Source: Phoronis australis | Taxonomy: Eukaryota; Phoronida; Phoronidae | DNA: 64,000 nt | Assembly (NCBI GenBank): GCA_002633005.1 | Contig: NMRA01000156.1 | Span: 524,488-588,487 of the forward strand | Direction: 5' to 3' | Shown: in pieces, positions 9,181-20,013 of the stretch | Layout: each line of letters starts with the position of its first letter | How positions within the stretch are numbered: position 1 is the first letter of the stretch | Translations under genes and position numbers: made by a program | The notes under the pieces: generated by a model | Databases searched by the model: none | Seen by the model: the letters and a program-made list of their open reading frames with translations, nothing else | What the model was told of the DNA's origin: nothing

Positions 9181-9695
9181 ATGCTAATGGCTTGGCCAGT
9201 CACGAGCAATAACCGTAGACGACATCTGTTTCCAAATCTCATTCGGCCTTGCCAATAATAACCTATTTTCTATATTGGTGCCCGGCTGTGTGAAACAGTC
9301 CCAAACAGAGGCTCAACAATGTTCCCTAAATCTACTGCGTACTTGTGGACTTCTGAAAGCACTGCTTGGTTTTAGTTAACTTTTGGCTTTGATACAAGCT
9401 AAGAGTGAACTCCTCGTTGAATTCTCAAGATTATTGAAAATAAGTAAGGATCTTTTCATGCAACGACCCCTAAGGAACAAGTCCTTATTTATTTTCGTGG
9501 GTCTGAGGGCTAAGTTTTTAGCCAGATTATTAGAAAATGTCTTCAGTCAAAGAGGAGCTCACAACAAAGATAAAATTGCAGAAAAGGTTAGTTCTGTGAG
9601 TACAGAGCGACACCAGTAACCAAAAAAAGAATGTAGGATACTTAATCGAGTCCCTATTTGGGATTGTTTTGTGCAACTGGGCACAGGATCCTTTG

Positions 9696-9745
9696 TGGGA
9701 TTTGGAGGATTTATCACCCAAGGGCGATAATTTCTCCAAATCCCA
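9696..9745. repeat. 12-bp perfect inverted repeat
   Basis: TGGGATTTGGAG (9696-9707) and CTCCAAATCCCA (9734-9745) flank a 26-base loop whose ends are partly complementary too. Role unknown. Confidence 0.7.
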
Positions 9746-10427
9746 CGAGGGGTCTAGATACGGGGCAATTGCTCCCGGTGACTTGTAAAAAGTCTATTTA
9801 TCCCACATTTTGAGCATTTCACCCTACAAAACTCAAAGAGCGAAAACGAAATTTTGACTTTGGTTGTGCTTGACGTTTGTCATCCCATGCTGCCGCGCAG
9901 TGGATCAAGTCACACGTGAGCGTCATGTGAACATCTTAGCATGCCCATCACGTTTCCCGCGGGGAATAACTGTACGGGCTATCAAAACTGCATTACGAAA
10001 ATGAAATGATAATTATATAACAGTGAAAGACATTTTGAACTTTCAAATTAAATATTTATGTTAACAGAAATTTGGGCATGATATGGATACGGTTGTTGCG
10101 CTGAGAATGTACCTTTCTTTTTTTGTCTAATTTTAGCAAAAAGACATGGTCACGAGGCCCATTTAATGGCAGATTGGCATAAAACCAAAAATTTACATGC
10201 TTTCTAGTCTTTGAAAATATATACTTGTATTGTCTTTTAGTTTATAGCTTTTTTAGATAGTCGACTGACAAGAATTCACATATGCGTATAACATGAATAT
10301 ACTTGTACAAGAGCAGGCTCACGTCAGTTGAACTTTCTCACCTATAACTCTCACTTTAGTCGTCGTTAAGGTCATCTTTGAAATCACAGTTCAACGAGGT
10401 AGGCAAATGCAGTAATACTAGTTTTGC
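9746..10427. other. Non-coding, no gene seen
   Basis: AT-rich sequence with no supported exon. Confidence 0.4.
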
Positions 10428-10680
10428 TAAATAATGCGCGCATACAGTGGGCTCGGGGTGCCCGGCGAAGTGGGCAAAAAGGTTCGCCTCAGAGAAACAA
10501 AAACCCCGAAAAAAGCAGAAAACGAGGCAAAAGTCCACTAAACACGCCGAAACTACCAAATTTGGCGAATGCAAAAGGACTATTTATACCTCTGAGTGTA
10601 CACCGTGAATCTTAGTAAAAGGTCCACATTCTCAAAAATTCGAGCTCCCTCATCTTTAGGCTGGGTGCGCGCATATAAAT
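10428..10680. mobile_element. MITE copy B: same TIRs as 533-756, 5-bp TSD TAAAT
   Basis: The element spans 10433-10675 (243 bp), begins AATGCGCGC and ends GGCTGGGTGCGCGCATA. It is flanked by perfect TAAAT duplications (10428-10432 and 10676-10680). The interior shares blocks with copy A, including GCGAAGTGGG, AAAAGTCCACTAAA and AAAAGGTCCAC followed by ATTCGAG. The different TSD sequences show two independent insertions. Short open frames inside it are not genes. Confidence 0.8.
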
Positions 10681-10888
10681 TACAAGTAAACATTTTCAAA
10701 ATGTAGCAACTAAGTTAGCTGCCAACTAAAAAGACAAACGTTAAAGTTGATACCAGAAATAGTGCCGCAATCCTTATAGTGTTCGCTGGTGCGGACAGGT
10801 CACTTTTTAACCAAAGTGGGAGTACAGATTCAACGTTACGACGCAGTCAAATACAAAAGTTCAATGACTGTCAGCGAGAAAAATCTAG

Positions 10889-10961
10889 TCTAGTCAAAAA
10901 CAGGTGCTCTCATTGAAAGTACACGACGATATCTCGCGGAATCTCGCAAGATATTGCTTTT
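10889..10961. repeat. TATCTCGCG-core repeat, copy
   Basis: CTAGTCAA ... GGTGCTCT ... TACACG ... ATATCTCGCG.AATCTCGCAA ... TGCTTTT lines up with 5117-5190 over about 73 bases with modest divergence. No terminal inverted repeats are clear at this copy. Confidence 0.55.
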
Positions 10962-11017
10962 CCAACACGCCGTGACAACCTAACGTACAGAGTATGATCT
11001 TAAGCGGTAGCGGACTG

Positions 11018-11150
11018 CCAGTTCTTTTAAAGCCCTAAAATCACTTCTAATTTGACTTGGGAACAATTTGAGACCAATTTTATAACTGTAAGTGGTCTAA
11101 ATCAAAAGTTGTTTGTTTTTTGTTTTGGAAGGCGGGTTTATAACCGTTTT
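11018..11150. repeat. Dispersed repeat family R3, copy 1
   Basis: Shares CAATTTGAGACCAATTT, then AACTGTAAGTGGTCTAAATC and a TTTATA.CCGTTTTAAA block, with 13488-13620. A weaker third match lies at 39640-39700 (ACCAATTTGATAG, AAGTTGTCTAATTCAAAAG). Confidence 0.55.
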
Positions 11151-11181
11151 AAATCAGCAGCAATAATCCATTTTAGCCACA

Positions 11182-12788
11182 TTAATCATCTGGATCGTCA
11201 CTGTAGTGAAAAGTGGAGACCTGTCTCCAAAACGAGGCAGGCAAACTGCGCGAATTATTGCCAGAGTGGCGCGCTTGGTCCGTTTTTATAACTGGCAGTT
11301 TCGTAGTCCCCTGCAGAGTTTTAACTGTAAGTGCGGGGAAACTGTCCCATTCCTTTCGTATATCCGTAACTTTATTCACCATCTCTGGCATTGAGATACT
11401 TCTGTATTTCATTTTTCCTTTATCTTGACGACGTCTTTTATGATTTGTCTTTTTACGTCGAAACTGATTCGAAACACCTGGCGTCGAAATGAAAGCACTC
11501 TTCTCTCGCGACAGTTCGATTTTCCCTGAGATGTAGTTGAAACTTTCACGACCCATGTGATCAGTCGCGTTTTCGATGCTGCCCAGCCGTAGGGGACTAG
11601 TCGTATCGCCTGCCGCATCACGTGGTCGTCCTCTACGCAATGATTGGGTGACATTCTCGTTCACCATTCTTTCGTAAGCGTTCGCCAGCATGGTACGCTG
11701 TCTGGCCAAAGACACCGATTGCGAAGGAAGGCTACTGAGAGCCGGTAAATGCTCTTGTCCTCTTAAAGAGTTTAAGCGGTTTTTGAGCTTGATTATTTCG
11801 TGTTCCGCTTTCCTTATAAATTCTAACGTCTGTGTCACTTGTTGCTCAGTTTTAACTGGGGAGTCCCTGAAATGCAAGAAAGACTGAGTTCCGGGTTTGC
11901 ATTGCAATTTCCGACATCTGAACTTCACCAACAGCGCTACTATCTTGTTACACAGATAACTAAACTGGAATAATGGTGCAATGGCTTTGTGGAAACAAGT
12001 AAAACGTCTTCCAATGGACAACGTGAATTTTAAAAATATGAATTGGTTGGTAACATCTTCCTGTCATTTACGGAAACTATTTTCTTTGGTTTAATCATAG
12101 ACTGTAATATCGAATGCATATGGTTTAATAAACGTCTATGTTTTACCTCAGGAATCTCTGGAAAACATGAAAATAATTACAACTCTAACATCATTATAAA
12201 AACCAAGAAGTAGAAATTTGTTAAAACAGGCATGGAGACAGATATAACGACCTTGCTCCTGTAAAAAGACATGATGTTAGTAAAATAATAATCTAAATAG
12301 TATTAATTCCCAGAATGTAGAAATCATTGCAGTCCTACGCAATTACGCAAACTGGAGGGTGCATTAGACAACTTGTGAAAATATGCTCACCCTTGAACTT
12401 TTTCGAGCGAAGTCGTCAAGCCATCTAAGATTGTCGTCTGCCGTTTGTCAAGGCGCCATTTCTTAAACTCCTTATCGAAATCTTCCAGCGATATCATGGT
12501 GCCGAGCGCTTTTTCGCGAGTAAGGCACTTATAGAGTTCCCTGTCTTCGTAAGACAATCCCCGTGGGCACATGACCCCCTTGTATAGATATTTCTTCGGA
12601 TTCCATTCGCGCATTTCCTTGCTAATCATTCGCTGCTCGCAGGAGATTTGAGATTTGCGTAGACACATTTCTTCGTCAAGTTTGTCCAGGAGCAAGATCA
12701 GGCGACGTGATTCAACCCTGTTGCGTGTGTGAGCGTTCACGAGCTGCTTTCGGCTTCCGTCCGCGAATGCATGATCGTTGGCCGTCAT
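11182..12788 (-). CDS. Two-exon gene, 360-residue coiled-coil/basic orphan protein
   Basis: Exon 1 is 12788-12391 and exon 2 is 11866-11182, joined across a 524-bp intron with donor GG|GTGAGC and acceptor CTTTCTTGCATTTCAG. The phases match (GG|G, Gly133), and the joined frame is 1083 bases. The start is the ATG at 12788 (context ATCATGA); the frame upstream has no other ATG. Residues 24-60 (ESRRLILLLDKLDEEM...) and 140-168 (VTQTLEFIRKAEHEIIKLKN...) are probable amphipathic helices or coiled coils. Residues 268-288 are strongly basic (RRKKTNHKRRR), a possible nuclear localisation signal. The tail is acidic (SDDPDD). There is no signal peptide, membrane segment or known domain. I do not recognise the family. 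Function unknown, perhaps scaffold-like. The gene structure is well supported. Confidence 0.68.
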
Positions 12789-12827
12789 GATGTTCGATTG
12801 AAGCTTTGAAATGAAAATCAAGAACAA

Positions 12828-13487
12828 ATACGATAAAAAGGTTGTCGTAATTAAAGAATGGGTGATTTATTTACAATCATGATTATGCTCTCGTATCGTT
12901 ATCTCATTGAATTGGCTAACAACAGACTTTGTACCATTAGACCTGCAAAATGTCAAAGCGGCAATAAACCCGTTTTCTGTCAAAGAAACTTATTATTTTT
13001 GATTTAAATGACTTAAAAGAATACTAAACCGGAATTTGGCTTGTAAACAGATATCAAGTACAAATTGGTCATTTAAATATTTAAAGCGAGAGAATACTCT
13101 GTCTATTTTGTCAACACACATGGTTTGAAAATTCCTTACACTTTGGCTATTAAACCAACAGGCGTGACTAGCGCTTCAGCCAAGTTACATGACGCTTGTG
13201 GAGAAAGACTGTCTACTTCGAAACATACAGTTCAACAAATCTAGAAACTGTCATAGGTGTATAATATTTTTATCATTCAAGGAAAGTACCAATATTCAGC
13301 AGATGAAAGGACTTGCTTTTTGTGAACCGTCCAAGACAGGTTTTAGTATCCCTTTAAATAAAACAGATCTCCCCTAATTCATACTTGGATGAGAAGCGAT
13401 TGCTGGTCTTGCAAAGAACTGACACCTCACACTGGGCGAATAAAATGACGAACCGCGACATGTCAAGTTGTAGAGTCCTGTCTCAAT
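12828..13487. other. Probable promoter side of the 360-residue gene, no coding sequence seen
   Basis: This lies upstream of the minus-strand start codon at 12788. I see no clear TATA box. A pyrimidine-rich TTCTTGATTTTCATTTCAAAG 17-37 bases upstream of the ATG could also be an acceptor for a 5' UTR exon. Confidence 0.3.
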
Positions 13488-13620
13488 TTCAGCTTTTGTC
13501 AAGCCCAGAAACGACGCCTATTTTGACTAACCAACAATTTGAGACCAATTTCGTAACAGCAAGTCATCTTAATCAAAGTTGGTTGTTGTGACGTTGGAAG
13601 GATAGTTTATAGACGTTTTA
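13488..13620. repeat. Dispersed repeat family R3, copy 2
   Basis: Aligns with 11018-11150 from a CAGCTTTTGTCAAGCCC-like start through CAATTTGAGACCAATTTCG and GTTTATAGACGTTTTAAA. The orientation is the same. Confidence 0.55.
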
Positions 13621-15040
13621 AAGGAAACGGCCTTTTCAGTTGTTGCTGATGGGGAATGTACCATACTAATAAGAGAACCAGTTCCAAATGTTGAGATGGG
13701 GGGTGGTGGATGAGGCGGACTGGTGCATGCATTTGTTGGAACTGGGAAATTAAAGGGGTTGAAACGCTTAAAAACAAAAGTTGGTTTTACGGCCGAAAAA
13801 ACACGCATTTTCGATTTTTTTTGATAAGATGGACTTCTTGAATATAGCTTTGACCTCAGCTATGAAACAGCAAATCCGTTGTGCTTTGTGATTTCATTGG
13901 TATGCAATGCTGATCACAGACGCCGGCATGGTGAAAAAGTCAAAGGCACAGCTCTTAAATGTGTGTGTGATGAGAAGAGGCGAGGAGCTGAAACTCTTTG
14001 AAGCAGTAACTTTTCTAGGATAACCATTTGGGAGTGACATCGAATCGGGGACTGCCGTGAGAGGTGATTTAACATCTCCTGAAATACCTAGCTTTCTCGG
14101 GTAGAAGTCGAGTGGTTTGCATTCTCCTCTCTGCTTCTAACAATAACTTGGTCTCCGTGCTTACTTCTGATTGATTTCAATCGTAAAATTAAAACTGTCT
14201 TTGAAAAACTGAGTCTCAAAAAATTCGAGTGGTCCCGGCCAGTGGTCATAGTTGTAGAAAACTCGCTTTCCTAAACAGCCCAATCCGCTTTGATAGTATT
14301 ATAAGCTGTTTTCTGTAGAGTATCTATTACCAGGGGTGAAGTGAAATTTTACAAGCCAACAAAATTATATAAACTGGGTCCATTGTGTCGCGTTTGACTC
14401 CCGGGGGTTCGGGGCACTTTTGTAACGCAGAGGGCCCCGGTTCTAAAACGTTTTGCAACACGTGTTGGTTACACGAACTTGAAGTCGGGCACTATGACAC
14501 ATTTCCAAAAGTCTGAGAAAATTTGACACGTACAAGGTTCCATAGCAAATTCACTCATTGTTTCTTATTGAAAAGGACAGTTTTAGAAGAAGTTCGGATC
14601 GTGTGTTCATGTCGTTCATATCCTATGACGCTTTACACAACAGAGGGCGCCTTAGTGGAGTGAGACGCCATGAAAGCGTCAATTCGAGCTTTGTTTCTGT
14701 TTTTTTGAAACGATATGTCGTTTCATATTAAGGATCCCCCAATCAAGACATCAACTGCCGCTCTTTCGTTGGGGAATTATTCATCCGTCATGTTAAGGGG
14801 GCTCCCTCTTAAGTAGTGATCTAGATAAAGGAATCAATTGTAACTCATTTTCTGAATTTTTGTATTTGTATATCCGTTTATATTAAAGATTTCTCTTACG
14901 AAGTACATTCATGAGATGGTCGTTTGGGACTAAACTCAACCAGTTGGGCCTGCGCAAGCGCCAAAACAGGCGCAGAACCAGGCCCATAACCACAGGGTTG
15001 TTTTAGGTTATATAGGATCCGAGAATATTTTTCTTCTGAA
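13621..15040. other. Non-coding, no gene supported
   Basis: A 31-codon ATG frame at 13928 (MVKKSKAQLLNV...) has no supporting signal. At 14944-14984 an imperfect inverted repeat TGGGCCTGCGC ... GGCGCAG..CAGGCCCA is present. A CTCF-like word lies at 14637-14650. Confidence 0.35.
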
Positions 15041-15240
15041 CATCTTGTCTCAGAAATGGCTAATCGGATTCTTATGAAACTTTCATATTCTATGCCTCAT
15101 GCACTGTTCTCAAAAATGCCGAGAATTGTTTTTTTTTTAAATGGTGCTCTTTTGTATGAGAAGCTGTCAGAAAATCGGACTTTCTATGATTTTCATAAAA
15201 AACTCAAACGTTGTATGAAACAAAAACGAAACTGTAATTT
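15041..15240. repeat. Dispersed repeat family R1, copy 2
   Basis: CATCTTGTCTCAGAAATGGC, then ATCGGATTCTTATGAAACTTTC and the following 150 bases align with 3577-3720 and 38499-38690. An open frame of 91 codons across it follows the repeat and is not taken as a gene. Confidence 0.55.
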
Positions 15241-16139
15241 AGACAACCGTAACAGCGTTTTTTCAGATTTCATCTCGAGCACTTCTGTTGATACCGTGGT
15301 TTTGCTATCGATGTACATTCTCGCTCGATAGCAGTCTTGGGTTGACGTCATGACAAGGAAATATTTAGAGACCATTTATCATCCTATTTCAGGATTTTCA
15401 TTTGTATTTCGTGAGCACATTTAACATGATGTTGATTCGACGTAGCATCTTTGTTGAATTTTTCATCTTTGACCAAAATTACTCCGTACATTACCTTTAC
15501 TGGCGAACACTGGTGAATAGTTCATGCTTGACGGAGCTACAAGATGCACACGCCATCAGCAACAGTAACTGGAGGAAGAGGCCGTAGTATCACTTTTCTA
15601 TTTCATCGCTACAAGAGTTCCACGTCAGATTTGATATAAACGAGCTAAAAAACAGATAACTTTTTGACCCCGTCCCTCCATCGCGTCTCCGTCATCACAA
15701 CACAACCTGGCATAGAGACGAGCGTTACATCTCTTAGCAATGCCATACCGTTATATTTACTCATCAGTTGAAGAAGTCTGTTATTTTTTAATGTAATGAT
15801 ATTTGTTTACGCGAACGAATGGGTAAGGTGAAAACAGTTGTGAAAAGTGAATGGTTATCGAATTTGTGGTAGATCAACAAAGTCTTTGAAAGCAAAGCGG
15901 GCCTGTCAATAGACGCAGGGTAGTCTATTGGTGAACATTCGCGTTAGGTTGTATTTCAATAGAATAACACCTGCGACGCTTACAATTGGTTCTAACTTTT
16001 TCAAGGAGTCAGATCTAATTCATAAAACGGGGAGGGAATTTGCTGAGAAAAATCTGCAACAAGTTAAAAAACTCTATACTTTACATGTACAGGCATAAAC
16101 TTGAAACAGTAAAGCCACCACTGTCGTTATGGTGACTAA
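15241..16139. other. Non-coding, no gene seen
   Basis: No supported exon or RNA gene. Confidence 0.4.
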
Positions 16140-16156
16140 CACATAGTGAAGGTGAC

Positions 16157-16382
16157 GATAATGGATAGTGGTACCAGTAGTGATAATGATGATGATGTGG
16201 CGACTAGTGGTAAGTGATATTGACTGGTGCCAGTAGTGATAAGGATTGTGATGTGGCGACGGTGGTTAATGATATTGACTGGTATCAGTAGTGATAATAA
16301 TGGTGATGTGGCGACTGGTGGTGAATGATATTGACTGGTATCAGTAGTGATAATGATGGTGATGTGGCGACTGGTGGCGATG
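16157..16382. repeat. Minisatellite, about four 55-59-bp units
   Basis: Units start near 16157, 16216, 16271 and 16327 with GATATTGACTGGTATCAG (or a variant), followed by TAGTGATAATGATGGTGATG and TGGCGACTGGTGG. The last two units are nearly identical, suggesting recent expansion. Confidence 0.8.
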
Positions 16383-16640
16383 GGATTGGAAGCGCTGGCA
16401 GTGATAGTGGTGACAGTGATAGACGTGATGATGTTAGTGACAGATGATGATGATGATGACGATAGTGATCGTGGCAATGGAGACGACAAAAGCGACGACG
16501 ACGAGGAAGCCTATGACGACGACAATGATGATGATGGTGGTGGTGGCGAAGGTGACAATGATGACGCTGATGATGGTGAAGATGGCGATTTGAATGACAA
16601 TGCTGGTGATGACGATGTTGAGGATTATTTCGTTTTCCTA
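16383..16640. repeat. Degenerate GAT/GAC triplet tract
   Basis: Interrupted GATGAT, GACGAC and GGTGGT triplets. The plus strand reads as a nearly pure Asp/Gly run and the minus strand as His/Ser runs. Low-complexity sequence explains both, so no gene is called. Confidence 0.7.
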
Positions 16641-19042
16641 TTGCGATTTTAACCAACCAAGTGTTTATCATTTGTCTCTATTGTATATATACAGTATATT
16701 GCTTCGATGTTTTCAATGAAAGAATAAAAATGTATTTAATATTAGCTTTCGTCAATTCTCAACATTGTGGTCATGGCAGAAAAGGGAAGAAAATGGCGAC
16801 TGGACTTGCATCCTTACGAGACATCACCACGTTAACCAAGCAATGCACGTGGACACACTAGCTTTTCTCGAGGGTCCACGAAACACTCCCCGGTTTTGGA
16901 GTATGCAGCGGCACCCATGGAAAAGAACCTTTAAAAAAACGCCCACTTTGAAGGTCCTTAAGACCAGACTCCGGCCAGATCGCTTAGCTTTTGATTACTA
17001 GGTATCACCTTTTAAAGATGTATTTGCATGCTCCTAACCACACTAATGTATAGCAGGAACTAAATAAATGACAACGCTGTTTTAACATAATCTGCGCTAA
17101 ACAAAGTGCAGTTGTATTCATTGAGAACTTGCAAATGTGAGAACAAAAAATCAGAAGATATGTGACCTTTGCACTAATGACGTACCTCGCGGGCTCACAT
17201 AGCCCCAGTCATGCAGTGTTATTCCCAACAACACGCCATGATATACTTACTGAACACTATTCAGTGATTTGGCGACGCATTATTTTCGTCACAAAACTCA
17301 TTCTTAAAAACATTTAGCTGTTTTCATCCAATTTCATATTCACATCGCTGTTGTATGTTGTGTTTCTAGCTAATTTGGTCAAGCAATCACAGAGATAAGG
17401 AATTAGCCTGCAATTCCCGCTTTAAAGAGGACTGGTACCCGATAAACAGACTAAATTGCAATATTGAAAGTGGTTCTCTGCCATTGACACAAAATTCAAC
17501 CTGTAAGGACTTGTTCGTAAAGATTTTCAATTTCTGTTGAAAACAAAGCATATTCTTTTAGTTTCAAATTTCAGAAAATGATTTGTCAACTGCTCGCTAC
17601 TTCGTCGATTTTTCTCCCACAAGGCAAAGCACATCTCCTTAATTGTTATGGCAAGACATTCATGTACAGACATAGACATAGCACATTTCCCTTACATGGA
17701 AAATGTGACACTTGACCTGAAGCGACTTCAAGCAACTAACTGTGATAAGTGGAATTGTGATTAGAAACTCTGTGGTAACCAAAGAGTTTTTCCTTCCCAC
17801 GTATTTCAAAAATCGTGAATTTTGTGATTTTTTCTAGAAATTTCCTCACAGGAGAAAGTGAATTTCTCTGTACTAGACGTTGCGAGATGGTACTATAGTC
17901 AGGAATTGTTTAAAAAGACACGATTGAAAGGCTTTCATGTTCCATGACTCTTTAAGGTAATTTCAAAATCATGTTCACGGTACAGACGCTCATTTATGAT
18001 TAAAGCACCTATTAAATGACGGTGACGTCATACTTAAGTCTCACAGAATCTCGCGTTACTGTTATTAACCCGCACAAGCACTATTTATGGGATGATCCGC
18101 AATGAAGATTAGAGGTGCAAAGTATGTCGTCTGCTCAATGTATATGAACCACAGACATCAATTTCTAATATTTATGTTATTCTTGGATAGAAAAAATAAA
18201 TACTCGATATATGGCCTACTGGCTAAATTTACAATTAAGGCATTAAAAAAAGAAAGCAAATGGTCATTTCTAGAGGGGAAGTTTTAGCTGACCGAATGTT
18301 TTGTTTTAATTGCCTTTCTCAAAAATGTCTAATTAGGTCATTAGTTTAGGGCAAAGATCATTAAGTGCAAACTTTATGTTTTTGCAAAATGTTTATGATT
18401 ATATTTATAGCCAAAACGCATTGGTGAAAACTATTTTGCTTTATCTTGCATGTCAAAACAGTTACAGTACGTCAAAAGATAAGAATTAATGGGATTTTTT
18501 AAAGAAATGTTGATTTGAGGGTCGTTGAACTTTTTCGCTTTAGTTTCACTGCTAAATGAATTATTGACGATGCCTCTATGGCTTGTTTTTTGCAGTGTGA
18601 ATTACTAGCGGAGAAATATGATACTTGGTAATTAGCAGATTAATTAGACCCAAGAATGAATGAGTGCAAGACAACAGTTTGTCACTCTGCACTGCGATAT
18701 GCATAAAAACACCTTTCCCAAGTGCACAGTACAGGTTCACGGCTAAAAAGCTGTTCAGAATGTGAAAATGCATGAAACTTAGACTATGGTGATTGTTGTT
18801 AGCAGCAGGCAGTGCCAAGATTTTGTTCACTTTCTTAGCTACGGTTTCCAGGAAACCACCTTACCAAAGCAACTAACCTAATGCAGCGTTTTATTTTTCA
18901 TATACATGTGAACATATTGTGATGGTAATTTAATAGGTAAATTCTGCCAAAAAGATTTTCACTTAGCATAGGTTGGTAGGTAAGCTGTTAATCATTGAAA
19001 GCGATTTTGGCTGCCGAAAATTTCAAAAAATTGTAAAAATAT
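16641..19042. other. AT-rich non-coding, no gene seen
   Basis: No spliced or open coding segment has support. At 18014-18058 GACGTCATACTTAAGTCTC and AGAATCTCGCGTTAC loosely recall the TATCTCGCG-core repeat. Confidence 0.4.
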
Positions 19043-19125
19043 GTCAGAATTCTGACACATTTGATTTCCAATAACCACGCCGCAAATGGCTAAACCGATC
19101 AGCGCCATCTTGAGGCTTGAGGAGG
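19043..19125. repeat. Dispersed repeat family R2, copy 2
   Basis: Carries TCAGAATTCTGACACAT at 19045 and the 26-base block at 19083-19108 identical to 9131-9156, followed by CTTGAGGCTT. The roughly 300 bases between these blocks in copy 1 are nearly absent here. Confidence 0.6.
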
Positions 19126-19374
19126 AGGCTGTGGTTGTTTGAGATGATCTTACTATAGCAACTAACCAAATGCAGCTATATGTAGTGCTTTAGAACACTT
19201 TGTTCCGTTGGAAATTTCTTGACCCCTTATAAGAGGTTTGTAGGTAACGTATTAACCATAGCAGTCACTTTTTGCGGCCTCCAAGTCTCAAATACCACAA
19301 ATGACCTAAAAACCATGACTTCAGTAAGATTACAATTCACCAGACTGGAGAATGATTGTCCGCAAGATTGACGT

Positions 19375-19660
19375 TCGCACATGCGCAAATTTGAGGCTAC
19401 GAAAACACCCGCGGTGTTCCAGGAATTATCTAAACAATGCCATCCTGAACACCTCGGTATTCTCGAACTTCAAATTTCCACACGGAAGTGAATTTTATTT
19501 ACGCATAAGCGGACTTCTGTCATATTGCAAATCATGTGACTTTTGAATTGGAGAATAATTGGCCGAATAATTAAAGAGCGCACGTACGCAAATCAGTCTT
19601 CACCTTCGAGGGGAAATTGGAGGCTACGAAAATAAATTACCAGAGGTGCTCCGAATTAGT
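19375..19660. repeat. Local direct repeat with GAGGCTACGAAAA
   Basis: CGCACATGCGCAAAT ... GAGGCTACGAAAA ... GGTGTTCC (19378-19422) recurs as CGCACGTACGCAAAT ... GAGGCTACGAAAA ... GGTGCTCC (19579-19652). The spacing differs between the copies. Confidence 0.5.
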
Positions 19661-19749
19661 CAGTGCACAGGGTAATGAAACATTCTGGTTTATTTCTGGT
19701 TTACTGTATAATTTAGTGTGAAAATATACAATCGGAATTCAGATTTTTG

Positions 19750-19995
19750 AAAAATTTTGTGGTTCAGTGGTATACTGGCATTATTTATGAACTGTCTCAG
19801 TGCAGAGGGCGCTCTACTTGCCTTTCTCGCTTTCGCAGCCGCAGGAAGGGTCGTCACAAAAGGACAAGTGACATTGTCGGCAAAGAGAATACGAGTGGTT
19901 CTTTGAGACCCCGCCTGGCGCAGATTCGAAGCTAGAACCCTCGCGGTCGTAGCTAAACGCTCTGATGACGGTGTGAAATCCCATTCAATCAAATG
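19750..19995 (-). repeat. GC-rich segment, possible decayed tRNA-derived SINE
   Basis: On the minus strand 19905-19965 reads TTTAGCTACGACCGCGAGGG followed by TTCTAGCTTCGAATCTGCG. This resembles the anticodon-to-T-arm half of a tRNA with a B-box-like TTCGAATC. The plus strand at 19759-19779 has an A-box-like GTGGTTCAGTGGTATACTGG. Stems do not pair well and the boxes are on opposite strands, so it is not a tRNA gene. A 107-codon minus-strand frame across it is not taken as coding. Confidence 0.25.
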
Positions 19996-20013
19996 GCAGA
20001 GTATGAGCTGCAT

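Noticed and set aside
11690-11887. Plus-strand frames opposite the 360-residue gene
   Set aside because: Shadows of the minus-strand exon, which has matching splice phases.
12789-12827. Thirteen codons upstream of the ATG in exon 1 of the 360-residue gene
   Set aside because: That reading begins at TTG. The first ATG is at 12788.
13928-14023. 31-codon ATG frame (MVKKSKAQLLNV...)
   Set aside because: Protein-like composition but no promoter, splice or homology support.
16347-16652. Plus-strand frame of 101 codons that is almost all Asp, with His- and Ser-rich minus-strand frames opposite
   Set aside because: Fully explained by the GAT/GAC triplet tract and minisatellite. No splice sites or domain.
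19759-19965. tRNA gene
   Set aside because: A-box-like and B-box-like words are on opposite strands, and the arms do not pair.
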